DNA from: Petrolisthes cinctipes
Taxonomy: Eukaryota; Arthropoda; Malacostraca; Decapoda; Porcellanidae
Reading direction: 5' to 3'
NCBI GenBank assembly: GCA_033782935.1
Contig: JAWQEG010000509.1
Location: forward strand, 824,501 to 888,500
Length of the DNA stretch: 64,000 bases
This document shows positions 1 to 12,270 of this stretch, piece by piece. The notes beneath the pieces were generated by a model. That model was not told the DNA's origin. It ran no database searches and saw nothing but the letters and a program-made list of their open reading frames with translations. The position numbers and the translations under genes are program-made. How positions within the stretch are numbered: the first letter of the stretch is position 1; every line of letters begins with the position of its first letter.

Positions 1-3000
1 AAAGTAGAGATGTGCATGCATCTACTGTACCCGTTTATATCTCAAATTCAGGCTCAAAACAACCAAAATTCGATATTTTGGGGTCTAAGAAGTGACCTGT
101 ACATGCCTACTTAGTGCTAGAATATTTTTAAAATATAGACCCAAAACATGCTAAAATCGATATTTTAGGTGCCCAAAGTCGATATCTCAAATTCAGGCCC
201 AAAACACCCGAAAATTCGATATTTTGGGGTCCCAGAAGCGAACTGTACATGCCTACACCGTGTTAGAGTATTTTAAAAATACAGGCCCAAAACATACTGA
301 AAATCGATCTTTTAGGTGCCCAAAAGTCGATATGTGCATGCATCTTCTGTACCCGTTTATATCTCAAATTCGGGCTCGAAACACCCGAAAATTCGGTATT
401 TTGGGGTCCCAGAAGCGATCTGTACTTGCATACTCCGTGTTAGAGTATTTTCAAAATACAGGCCCAAAACATTCTGAAAATCGATATTTTAGGTGCCCAA
501 AGTCGATATATCAAATTCAGGCCCGAAACACCCGAAAATTCGGTATTTTTGGGTCTTAGAAGCGATCTGTACATTCCTACTCCTTGTTAGAATGTTTTCA
601 AGATACAGACCCAAAACATGCTCAAAATCGATATTTTAAGTGCCCAAAAGTCGATATGTGCATGAATCTTCAGGACCTGTTTATATCTCATATTCAGGCT
701 CAAAACACCCGAAAATTCTATATTTTTGGGTCCCAGAAGCGATCTGTACATGCCTACTCCGTGTTAGAGTATTTTCAAAATACAGGCCCAAAACATGCTA
801 AAAATCGATATTTTAGGTGCCCAAAGTCAACATGTGCATGCATTTTCTGTACCCGTTTATATCTCAAATTCAGGCTTAAAACACCCGAAAATTCCATATT
901 TCGGGGTCCCAGAAGCGATCTGTAAATGCCTACTCAGTGCTAGAATGTTTTCAAAATATAGGTCCAAAACATGCTAGAAATCGATATTTTAGGTGCCCAA
1001 AGTCGATATCTCAAATTTAGTCCTTAAACACCCGAAAATTCGATATTTTAGGGTCCTAGAAGCGATCTGTACATACCTACTCCGTGTTATAGTATTTATA
1101 AAATACAGGTCCAAAACATACAAATAATCGATATTTTAGGTGCCCAAAAGTCGATATGTGCATGCATCTTCTGTACCCGTTTATATCTCAAATTCAGGCT
1201 CCAAACACCCGAAAATTCGATATTTTGGGGTCCCAGAAGTGATCTGTACTTGCCTACTCCGTGTTAGAGTATTTTCAAAATACAGGCCCAAAACATGCTG
1301 AAAATCGATATTTTAGGTGACCAAAGTCAATATGTGTATGCATCTACTGCACCCGTTTATATCCCAAATTCAACCTCAAAACCCTCGAAAATTCGATAAT
1401 TATTTGGTTCAAGAAGCGATCCGTACATGCCTACTCAGTGCTAGAATTTTTTCAAAATATAGGCTCAAAACATGCTAAAAATCGATATTTTAAGTGTCCA
1501 AAGTCGATATGTGAATGCATCTTCTGGACCCGTTTATATCTCAAATTCAGGCTCAAAACACCCGAAAATTCGATATTTTGGGGTCCCAGAAGTGATCTGT
1601 ACATGCCTACTTAGTTCTAGAATATTTTCAAAATATAGGCCCAAAACATGCTAAAAATCGATAATTAAGGTGCCCAAAGTCGATATCTCAAATTCAGGCC
1701 CAAAACGCACGAAAACCCGATATTTTGGGGACCCAGAAGCGATCTGTACATGCCTACTCCGTATTAGAGTTTTTTCAATATACTGGCCCAAAACATACTG
1801 AAAATCGATCTTTTAGTTGCCCAAAAGTCGATATGTGGATGCATCTTCTGTACCCGTTTATATCTCAAATTCAGTCTCCAAACACCCGAAAATTCGATAT
1901 TTTGGGGTCCCAGAAGCGATCTGTGCTTGACTACTCCGTGTTAGAGTATTTTCAAAATACAGGCCCAAAACATGCTGAAAATCGATATTTTAGGTGACCA
2001 AAGTAGAGATGTGCATGCATCTTCTGTACCCGTTTATATCTCAAATTCTGGCTCAAAATACCCGAAAATTAGATATTTTGGGGTCCCAGATGTGAGCTGT
2101 ACATGCCTACTTAGTGCTAGAATATTTTCAAAATATTGGCCCAAAACATGCGAAAAATCGATATTTTAGGTGCCCAAAGTCGATATCTCAAATTCAGGCC
2201 CAAAACACCCGAAAATTCGATATTTTGGGGCCCCAGAAGCGAATTGTACATGCCTACTCCGTGTTAGAGTATTTTCAAAATACAGGCCCAAAACATACTG
2301 AAAATCGATCTTTTAGGTGCCCAAAAGACGATATGTGCATGAATCTTCTGTACCCGTTTATATCTCAAATTCAGGCTCAAAACACCCGAAAATTCGGTAT
2401 TTTGGGGTCCCAGAAGCGATCAGTACATGCCTACTCAGTGCTAGATTGTTTTTAAAATATAGGCCCAAAACATGCGAAAAATCGATATTTTAGGTGCCCA
2501 AAGTCGATATCTCAAATTCAGTCCTTAAACACACGAAAATTCGATATTTTGGGGTCCTAGAAGCGATCTGTACATACCTACTCCGTGTTAGAGTATTTTC
2601 AAAATACAGGCCCAAAACATACTGAAAATCGATCTTTTAGGTGCCCAAAAGACGATATGTGCATGAATCTTCTGTACCCGTTTATATCTCAAATTCAGGC
2701 TCAAAACACCCGAAAATTCGGTATTTTGGGGTCCCAGAAGCGATCTGTACATGCATACTCAGTGCTAGATTGTTTTTAAAATATAGGCCCAAAACATGCG
2801 AAAAATCGATATTTTAGGTGCCCAAAGTCGATATCTCAAATTCAGGCCCAGAACACCCGAAAATTCGATATTTTGGGGTCCCAGAAGCGAACTGTACATG
2901 CCTACTCCGTGTTAGAGTATTTTCAAATTACAGGCCCAAAACATACTGAAAATCGATCTTTTAGGTGCCCAAAAGTCGATTTGTGCATGCATCTTCTGCA

Positions 3001-3040
3001 CCCGTTTATATCCCAAATTCAACCTCAAAACACCCGAAAA

Positions 3041-6000
3041 TTCGATATTTTTTGGTCCCAGAAGCGATCAGTACATGCCTACTCAGTGCTAGAATGTTTT
3101 CAAATTATAGGCTCAAAACATGCAAAAAATCGATATTTTAAGTTTCCAAAGTCGATATGTGCATGCATCTTCTGTACCCGTTTATATCTCAAATTCAGGC
3201 TCAAAACACCCAAAAATTCGATATTTTGGGGTCCAAGAAGTGATCTGTACATGCCTACTTAGTGCTAGAATATTTTCAAAATATAGGCCCAAAACATGCT
3301 AAAAATCGATATTTTAGGTGCCCAAAGTCGATATTAAAATTGAGGCCCAAAACACACGAAAATTCTATATTTTGGGGTCCCAGAATCGATCTGTACATGC
3401 CTACTCCGTGTTAGAGTATTTTCAATATACAGGCCCAAAACATACTGAAAATCGATCTTTTTGGTGCCCAAAAGTCGATATGTGAATACATCTTCTGTAC
3501 CCGTTTATATCTCAAATTCAGGCTCCAAACACCCGAAAATTCGATATTTTGGGGTCCCAGAAGCGATCTGTACGTGCATACTCCGTGTTAGAGTATTTTA
3601 AAAATACAGGCCCAAAACATTCTGAAAATCGATATTTTAGGTGCCCAAAGTCGAAATATCAAATTCTGGCCCAAAACACCCGAAAATTCGATATTTTGGG
3701 GTCCCAGAAGCGAACTGTACATGCCCACTCCGTGTTAGAGTATTTTCAAAATATAAGCCCAATACATACTGAAAATCGATCTTTTAGGTGCCCAAAAGTC
3801 GATATTTGCATGCATCTTCTGTACCCGTTTATATCCCAAATTCAGGCTCCAAACACCCGAAAATTCGATATTTAGGGGTCCCAGAAGAGATATGTACATG
3901 CCTACTCAGATACAGGCCCAAAACATGCTGAAAATCGATATTTTTGGTGCCCAAAGTCAATATGTGTATGCATCTTCTGCACTTGTTTATATCTCAAATT
4001 CAGGCTCAAAAAACCCGAAAATTCGATATTTTTGGGTCCCAGAAGCGATCTGTACATGCCTACTCAGTGCTAGAATATTTTTAAAATATAGGCCCATAAC
4101 ATGCTAAAAATCGATAATTTAGGTGCCCAAAGTCGATATATCAAATTCAGGCCCAAAACACCCGAAAATTCGATATTTTAGGGTCCCAGAAGCGATCTGT
4201 ACATGCCTACTCCGTGTTATAGTATTTTCAATATACAGGCCCAAAACACACAGAAAATCGATATTTTAGGTGCCGGAAGTCGATATGTGCATGCATCTTC
4301 TGTACCCGTTTATATCTCAAATTCAGGCTCCAAACACCCGAAAATTCGATATTTTGGGGTCTCAGAAGCGATCTGTACATGCCTACTCAGATACAGGCCC
4401 AAAACATGCTGAAAATCGATATTTTAGGTACCCAAAGTTAATATGTGTATGCATCTTCTGCACTCGTTTATATCTCAAATTCAACCTCAAAACACCCGAA
4501 AATTCGATATTTTTGGGTCCCAGAAGCGATCTGCACATGCCTACTCAGTGCTAGAATGTTTTCAAAATATATGCTCAAAACATGCTCAAAATCGATATTT
4601 TAAGTGCCCAAAAGTCGATATGTGCATGCATCATCAGTACCTGTTTATATCTCAAATTCAGGCTCAAAACACCCGAAAATTCGATATTTTGGGGTCCCAG
4701 AAGTGATCTGTACATGCCTACTTAGTGCTAGAATATTTTCAAAATATAGGCCCAAAACATGCTAAAAATCGATATTTTAGGTGCCCAAAGTCGATATCTC
4801 AAATTCAGGCCCAAAACACCAGAAAATTCGATATTTTGGGGTCCCAGAAGCGATCTGTACATGCCTACTCCGTGTTAGAGTATTTTCAAATTACAGGCCG
4901 AAAACATACCGAAAATCGATCTTTTAGGTGCCCAAAAGTCGATATGTGCATGCATCTTCTGTACCCGTTGATATCTCAAATTCAGGCTCCAAACACCCGA
5001 AAATTCGGTATTTTGGGGTCCCAGAAGCGATCTGTACATACTTACACCGTGTTAGAGTATTATCATAATACAGGCCCAAAACATGCTGAAAATCGATATT
5101 TTAGGTGCCCAAAGTCAATATGTGCATGCATTTTCTGTACCCGTTTATATCTCAAATTCAGGCTCCAAACGCCCGAAAATTCGATATTTTGTGGTCCAAG
5201 AAGCGATCTGTACATACCTACTCCGTGTTAGAGTATTTTCAAAATACAGGCCCAAAACATACTAAAAATCGATCTTTTAGGTGCCCAAAAGTCGATATGT
5301 GCATGCATCTTCTGTACCCGTTTATATCTCAAATTCAGGCTCAAAACACTCGAAAAATCGGTATTTTGGGGTCCCAGAAGCGATCTGTACATGCCTACTC
5401 AGTGCTAGAATGTTTTTAAAAATATAGGCCCAAAACATGCTAAAAGTCGATATTTTAGGTGCCCAAAGTCGATATCTCAAATTCAGGCCCAAAACACCCG
5501 AAAACCCGATATTTTGGGGTCCCAGAAGCGATCTGTACATGCCTACTCCGTATTAGAGTATTTTCAATATACAGGCCCAAAACATACTGATAATCGATCT
5601 TTTAGGTGCCCAAAAGTCGATATGTGGATGCATCTTCTGTACCCGTTTATATCTCAAATTCAGGCTCCAAACACCCGAAAATTCAATATTTTGGGGTCCC
5701 AGAAGCGATCTGTACTTGCATACTCCGTGTTAGAGTATTTTCAAAATACAGGCCCAAAACATTCTGAAAATCGATATTTTAGGTGCCCAAAGTCGATATA
5801 TCAAATTCAGGCCCGAAACACCCGAAAATTCGATATTTTTTGGTCCCAGAAGCGATCAGTACATGCCTACTCAGTGCTAGAATGTTTTCAAATTATAGGC
5901 TCAAAACATGCAAAAAATCGATATTTAAAGTTTCCAAAGTCGATATGTGCATGCATCTTCTGTACCCGTTTATATCTCAAATTCAGGCTCAAAACACCCA

Positions 6001-7793
6001 AAAATTCGATATTTTGGGGTCCAAGAAGTGATCTGTACATGCCTACTTAGTGCTAGAATATTTTCAAAATAAAGGCCCAAAACATGCTAAAAACGATATT
6101 TTAGGTGCACAAAGTCGATATTAAAATTGAGGCCCAAAACACACGAAAATTCGATATTTTGGGGTCCCAGAATCGATCTGTACATGCCTACTCCGTGTTA
6201 GAGTATTTTCAATATACAGGCCCAAAACATACTGAAAATCGATCTTTTTGGTGCCCAAAAGTCGATATGTGAATGCATCTTCTGTACCCGTTTATATCTC
6301 AAATTCAGGCTCCAAACAACCGAAAATTCGATATTTTGGGGTCCCAGAAGCGATCTGTACGTGCATACTCCGAGTTAGAGTATTTTCAAAATACAGGCCC
6401 AAAACATTCTGAAAATCGATATTTTAGGTGCCCAAAGTCGATATATCAAATTCTGGCCCAAAACACCCGAAAATTCGATATTTTGGGGTCCCAGAAGCGA
6501 ACTGTACATGCCCACTCCGTGTTAGAGTATTTTCAAAATACAAGCCCAATACATACTGAAAATCGATCTTTTAGGTGCCCAAAAGTCGATATTTGCATGC
6601 ATCTTCTGTACCCGTTTATATCTCAAATTAAGGCTCCAAACACCCGAAAATTCGATATTTTGGGGTCCCAGAAGCGATATGTACATGCCTACTCAGATAC
6701 AGGCCCAAAACATGCTGAAAATCGATATTTTTGGTGCCCAAAGTCAATATGTGTATGCATCTTCTGCACTTGTTTATATCTCAAATTCAGGCTCAAAACA
6801 CCCGAAAATTCGATATTTTTGGGTCCCAGAAGTGATCTGTACATGCCTACTCAGTGCTAGAATATTTTTAAAATATAGGCCCATAACATGCTAAAAATCG
6901 ATAATTTAGGTGCCCAAAGTCGATATATCAAATTCAGGCCCAAAACACCCGAAAATTCGATATTTTAGGGTCCCAGAAGCGATCTGTACATGCCTACTCC
7001 GTGTTATAGTATTTTCAATATACAGGCCCAAAACACACAGAAAATCGATATTTTAGGTGCCGGAAGTCGATATGTGCATGCATCTTCTGTACCCGTTTAT
7101 ATCTCAAATTCAGGCTCCAAACACCCGAAAATTCGATATTTTGTGGTCCCAGAAACGATCTGTACAGGCCTTCTCATCTACAGGCCCAAAACATGCTGAA
7201 AATCGATCTTTTAGGTGCACAAAGTCGATATCTCAAATTCAGGCCCAAAAAACCCTAAAATTCGATATTTTTGGGTCCCAGAAGCGATCTGTACATGCCT
7301 ACTCCTAGTTAAAATGTTTTCAAGATACAGACCAAGAACATGCTCAAAATCGATATTTTAGGTGCCCAAAAGTCGATATGTGCATGCATCTTCTGTACCC
7401 GTTTATATCTCAAATTCAGGCTCCAAACACCCGAAAATTCGATATTTTGGGGTCTCAGAAGCGATCTGTACATGCCTACTTAGATACAGGCCCAAAACAT
7501 GCTGAAAATCGATATTTTAGGTACCCAAAGTTAATATGTGTATGCATCTTCTGCACTCGTTTATATCTCAAATTCAACCTCAAAACACCCGAAAATTCGA
7601 TATTTTTGGGTCCCAGAAGCGATCTGCACATGCCTACTCAGTGCTAGAATGTTTTCAAAATATATGCTCAAAACATGCTCAAAATCGATATTTTAAGTGC
7701 CCAAAAGTCGATATGTGCATGCATCATCAGTACCTGTTTATATCTCAAATTCAGGCTCAAAACACCCGAAAATTCTATATTTTTGGGTCCCAG
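3041..7793. repeat. Segmental duplication inside segment A (offsets about 2787 and 3093 bp)
   Basis: The block at about 3041-4353 recurs at about 5829-7140 in the same order of full and shortened monomers and with the same private variants, for example the AAGTTTCCAAAGTCG and GGTGCCGGAAGTCG units. The offset is 2787-2788 bp. A second piece, about 4285-4700, recurs at about 7378-7793 with an offset of 3093 bp. The 306-bp difference is roughly two shortened monomers. The copies differ by scattered substitutions and small indels, so this is not a perfect duplication. Unequal exchange inside the array is the simplest explanation. Block ends were placed by eye and may be off by tens of bases. Confidence 0.8.
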
Positions 7794-9253
7794 AAGCGAT
7801 CTGTACTTGCCTACTCCGTGTTAGAGTATTTTCAAAATACACGCCCAAAACATGCTGAAAATCGATATTTTAGGTGACCAAAGTAGAGATGTGGATGCAT
7901 CTTCTGTACCCGTTTATATCTCAAATTCAGGCTCAAAACACCCGAAAATCCGATATTTTGGGGTCCCAGAAGTGATCTGTACATGCCTACTCAGATATAG
8001 GCCCAAAACATGCTGAAAATCGTTATTTTAGGTGCCCAAAGGTAATATGTGTATGCATCTTCTGCACTCGTTTATATCTCAAATTCAACCTCAAAACACC
8101 CGAAAATTCGATATTTTTGGGTCCCAGAAGCGATCTGTACATGCCTACTCAGTGCTAGTATGTTTTTAAAATATAGGCTCAAAACATGCTAAAAATCGAT
8201 AATTTAGGTGCCCAAAGTCGATATCTCAAATTCAGGCCCAAAACACCCGAAAATTCGATATTTTGTGGTCCCAGAAGCGATCTGTACATGCCTACTCCGT
8301 GTTAGAGTATTTTCAAAATACAGACCCAAAACATGCTAAAAATCGATATTTTAGGTGCCCAAAGTCGATATCTCAAATTCAGGCACAAAACACCCGAAAA
8401 TTCGATATTTTGGAGTCCAAGAAGCGATCTGTACATGCCTACTCAGATACAGGCCCAAAACATGCTCAAAATCGATATTTTAGGTGCCCAAAAGTCGATA
8501 TGTGCATGCATCTTCAGTACATGTTTATATCTCAAATTCAGACTCATAACACCCGAAAATTCGATATTTTTGGGTCCCAGAAGCGATCTGTACATGCCTA
8601 CTCCGTGTTAGAGTATTTTCAAAATACAAGCCCAAAACATGCTGAAAATCGATATTTTAGGTGCCCAAAGTCAATATGTGCATGCATTTTCTGTACCCGT
8701 TTATATCTTAAATTCAGGCTCAAAACACCCAAAAATTCGATATTTTGGAGTCCCAGAAGCGATCTGTACATGCCTACTCATTGCTAGAATATTTTCAAAA
8801 TATAGGCCCAAAGCATGCTAAAAAATCGATATTTTTGGTGCCTAAAGTCGATATCTGAAATTCAGGCCCAAAACACCCGAAAATTCGATATTTTGGGGTC
8901 CCAGAAGCGATCTGTACATGCCTACTCAGTGCTAGAATATTTTCAAAATATAGGCCCAAAACATGCTAAAAATCGATATTTTTGGTGCCTAAAGTCGATA
9001 TCTGAAATTCAGGCCCAAAACACCCGAAAATTCGATATTTTGGGGTCTCAGAAGCGATCTGTACATGCCTACTCAGTGCTAGAATATTTTCAAAATATAG
9101 GCCCAAAACATGCTAAAAATCGATATTTTTGGTGCCTAAAGTCGATATCTCAAATTCAGGCTCAAAACACCCGAAAATTCGATATTTTGGGGTCTCAAAA
9201 GCGATCTCATGCCTACTCAGTGCTAGAATATTTTTAAAATATAGGCCCAAAAC

Positions 9254-10370
9254 ATGCTAAAAATCGATATTTTAGGTGCCCAAAGTCGATATCTTAAATT
9301 CAGGCCCAAAACACCCGAAAATTCGATATTTTGGGGTCCCAGAAGCGATCTGTCAGAGTATTTTCAATTTACAGGCCCAAAACATACTGAAAATCGTTCT
9401 TTTAGGTGCCCAAAAGTCGATATGTGGATGCTTCTGTACCCGTTTATATCTCAAATTCAGGCTCCAAACACCCGAAAATTCGATATTTTGGGGTCCCAGA
9501 AGCGATCTGTACTTGCCTAATCCGTGATAGAATATTTTCAATATCCAGGCCCAAAACATGCTGAAAATCGATATTTCAAGTAACCAAAGTCAATATGTGT
9601 ATGCATCTTCTGTACCTGTTTATATCTCAAATTCAGGCATCAAAACACCCGAAAATTCGATATTTTGGGGTCCCAGAAGCGATATGTACATGACTAATCA
9701 GTGCTAGAATATATTCAATATATAGGCCAAAAACATGCGAAAAATCGATATTTTAGGTGCCTAAAGTCGATATCTCAAATTCAGGCCCAAAACACCCGAA
9801 AATTCGATATTTTGTAATCCCAGAAGCGATCTGTACATGCCTACTCCGTGTTAGAGTATTTTCAAAATACAGGCCCAAAACATACAGAATATCGATATTT
9901 TAGGTGTCCAAAAGTCGATATGTGCATGCATCTTCTGTACCCGTTTATATCTCAAATTAAAGATCCAAACACCCGAAAATTCGATATTTTGGGGTCAAAG
10001 AAGCGATCTGTACATGCCTACTCAGATACAGGCCCAAAACATGCTGAAAATCGATATTTTAGGTGCCCAAAGTTAATATGTGTATGCATCTTCTGCACTC
10101 GTTTATATCTCAAATTCAACCTCAAAACACACGAAAATTCGATATTTTGGGGTCCCAAAAGTGATCTGTACATGCCTACTCAGTGCTAGAATGTTTTCAA
10201 AATATTGGCCCAAAACATGCTAAAAATCGATATTTTAAGTGTTCAAAGTCGATATGTCCATGCATCTTCTGCACTCGTTTTTATCTCAAATTCAACCTCA
10301 AAACACCCGAAAATTCGATATTTTTGAGTCCCAAAAGCGATCTGTACATGCCTACTCAATGCTAGAATGT
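9254..10370. repeat. Higher-order block duplicated 12,492 bp downstream
   Basis: The monomer order here, including a 159-bp type unit (GATCTGTCAGAGTATTTTC near 9350) and units with TTTTGTAATCCCAG and ATTAAAGATCCAAAC, recurs at about 21746-22862 with a constant 12,492-bp offset. Related blocks start near 19428 and 23389. Shared private variants over more than 1 kb show the block was copied as a unit and did not arise from independent monomers. The boundaries are approximate. Confidence 0.78.
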
Positions 10371-11571
10371 TTTCAAGATACAGACCCGAAACATGCTCAA
10401 AATCGATATTTTAGGTGCCCAAAAGTCGATATGTGCATGCATCTTCTGTACCCGTTTATATCTCAAATTCAGGCTCAAAACACCCGAAAATTCGAGATTT
10501 TGGGGTCCCAGAAGCGATCTGTACATGCCTACTCAGTGCTAGAATATTTTCAAAATATAGGCCCAAAACATGCTAAAATCGATATTTTAGGTGCCCAAAG
10601 TCGATATCTCAAATTCTGGCCCAAAACACCCGAAAATTCGATATATTGGGGTCCCAGAAGCGATCTGTACATGCCTACTCCGGGTTAGAGTATTTTCAAA
10701 ATGCAGGCCCAAAACATGCTGAAAATCGATATTTTAAGTGACCAAAGTCAATATGTGTATGCATCTTCTGTACCCGTTTATATCTCAAATTCAGGCATCA
10801 AAACACCAGAAAATTCGATATTTTGGGGTCCCAGAAGCGATCTGTACATGACTAATCAGTGCTAGAATATTTTCAATATATAGGCCCAAAACATGCTAAA
10901 AATCGATATTTTAGGTGCCCAAAGTCGATATCTCAAATTCAGGCCCAAAACACACGAAAATTCGATATTTTGTAATCCCAGAAGCGATCTGTAGATGCCT
11001 ACTCCGTGTTAGAGTATTTTCAAAATACAGGCCCAAAACATACAGAATATCGATATTTTAGGTGCCCAAAAGTCGATATGTGCATGCATCTTCTGTACCC
11101 GTTTATATCTCAAATTAAAGATCCAAACACCCGAAAATTCGATATTTTGGGGTCCCAGAAGCGATCTGTACATGCTTACTCAGATACAGGCCCAAAACAT
11201 GCTGAAAATCGATATTTTAGGTCCCCAAAGTTAATATGTGTATGCATCTTCTGCACTCGTTTATATCTCAAATTCAACCACAAAACACACGAACATTCGA
11301 TATTTTGGGGTCCCAGAAGTGATCTGTACATGCCTACTCAGTGCTAAAATGTTTTCAAAATAGAGGCCCAAAACATTCTAAAAATCGATATTTTAAGTGT
11401 TCAAAGTCGATATGTGCATGCATCTTCTGCACTCGTTTATATCTCAAATTCAACCTCAAAACACCCGAAAATTCGATATTTTTTAGTCCCAGAAGCGATA
11501 TGTACATGCCTACTCAGTGTTTGAATGTTTTCAAGATACAGACCCGAAACATGCTCAAAATCGATATTTTA

Positions 11572-12270
11572 TGGGGACCTCACACTCCAACACCCTATCT
11601 GCGCTCCTGTTAATTTTAGAAGCAAAAGCTTTTTGCCATCGTAATTCTCGTTTGGTTTTACATATATTGACAAATTTTCATTACAATCGAGCAACAAATA
11701 ATATTTTTCCTAACACTTTTAAAATTATTTTGTAAAAAATTAACAACAACAAAACTATGTTTCAGAATTGCATAAGATTTATGTGGACTATCCTCTGATA
11801 TATAGCAACACTTCTGATGACGAAAGAGTCCATTATCACTGCTATAAATGGGAAAATTCCTCGCCTGAAATTGTTGAAAAAAAATTTCGCCAGAAATGTT
11901 TGGGAAAAAATTCGCCAAAACAAAAATAATCCTTTTAGATCGAAATCCAAACGACAAACTGTGCTCATATATACGTATATCACGTGTGAATCATATTCAT
12001 TGACAAAACGTCAATACCTTTCGTGTTGTTTGCTTTTTTAGTGGAGAAATTTGAAAAAAAATACAAAAAAATCACTGAAACTAAAATCACTAGGAAATGC
12101 TTCAGTTGGTGCTCTATACTTTCATTCTCTTCGGCTTGGCCTAGACTATAGAGCATGAAGAAGTGGCTGTATATAGGGGTAACTATTGATTTTTGGTGAT
12201 TATTTTAATGCGAAATTTTTTTTAGCTTCTGCTTCTCGTTTTTTATGACGTTAAGTAGTGTGGTATCCCC
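11572..12270. mobile_element. MITE-like non-autonomous DNA transposon, copy 1
   Basis: This is a 699-bp non-satellite insert interrupting a monomer exactly within its TTTTAAGTG motif. It begins TGGGGACCTCACACT and ends AGTGTGGTATCCCC. The ends form imperfect terminal inverted repeats: GGGGACCTCACACT against GGGGATACCACACT matches at 11 of 14 positions. The flanking target duplication is TTA (11569-11571 and 12271-12273) if the element ends at CCCC, or TA if the last T is counted in the element. TTA would suit PIF/Harbinger and TA would suit Tc1/mariner; I cannot decide. Subterminal GAAGCAAAAGCT near the left end and its near-complement near the right end extend the symmetry weakly. No transposase is encoded. 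The open frames inside (up to 99 codons) resemble nothing I recognise. Confidence 0.8.
12110..12155. other. Perfect 9-bp inverted repeat inside the MITE
   Basis: TGCTCTATA at 12110-12118 is exactly complementary to TATAGAGCA at 12147-12155, with 28 bases between. A transcript or single strand could form a stem-loop here. The same structure lies at 32727-32772 in the second copy. Function is unknown, and short inverted repeats of this size occur by chance in A+T-rich DNA. Confidence 0.45.

Larger units (their letters stand above)
1..11571. repeat. Satellite array, segment A (mixed monomer lengths)
   Basis: The segment is a continuous head-to-tail array of diverged copies of one A+T-rich monomer. 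Each full unit is about 176 bp and contains the landmarks AATCGATATTTTAGGTGCCC, GTGCATGCATCTTCTGTACC, ATCTCAAATTCAGGC, CACCCGAAAATTCGATATTT and GGGGTCCCAGAAGCGATCTG. Full-length units are interspersed with shorter ones: about 147 bp (GTCGATAT runs directly into CTCAAATTCAG), about 158 bp (ACTCAG runs directly into ATACAGG) and about 159 bp (GATCTGT runs directly into the AGAGTATTTTC part). The usual bases at the third landmark are ATTTTGGGGTCCC. No unique sequence or gene interrupts the array before 11572. The reading frames through it are accidental: unit length and frame change from monomer to monomer, and substitutions and indels show no coding constraint. Confidence 0.97.

Noticed and set aside
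9353..9559. Minus-strand frames in the satellite (also near 21845, 23466, 26566 and 55115)
   Set aside because: They recur at the same place in each higher-order block and are reverse reads of the monomer.
224..11347. Dozens of plus-strand open frames of 60-200 codons with similar repetitive peptides in segment A
   Set aside because: All lie in the satellite and follow its periodicity. Because 176 is not a multiple of three, the same DNA appears in all three frames, and each frame ends at fixed stops in the monomer. There is no coding constraint or recognisable domain.
1..11571. Possible CRISPR array because of regular repeats
   Set aside because: The units are contiguous 147-177 bp repeats with no unique spacers, and no cas genes are present.
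11658..12041. Overlapping open frames of 73-99 codons inside the MITE
   Set aside because: They overlap each other on both strands, contain no transposase motif such as DDE/D, and look like chance frames in A+T-rich DNA.
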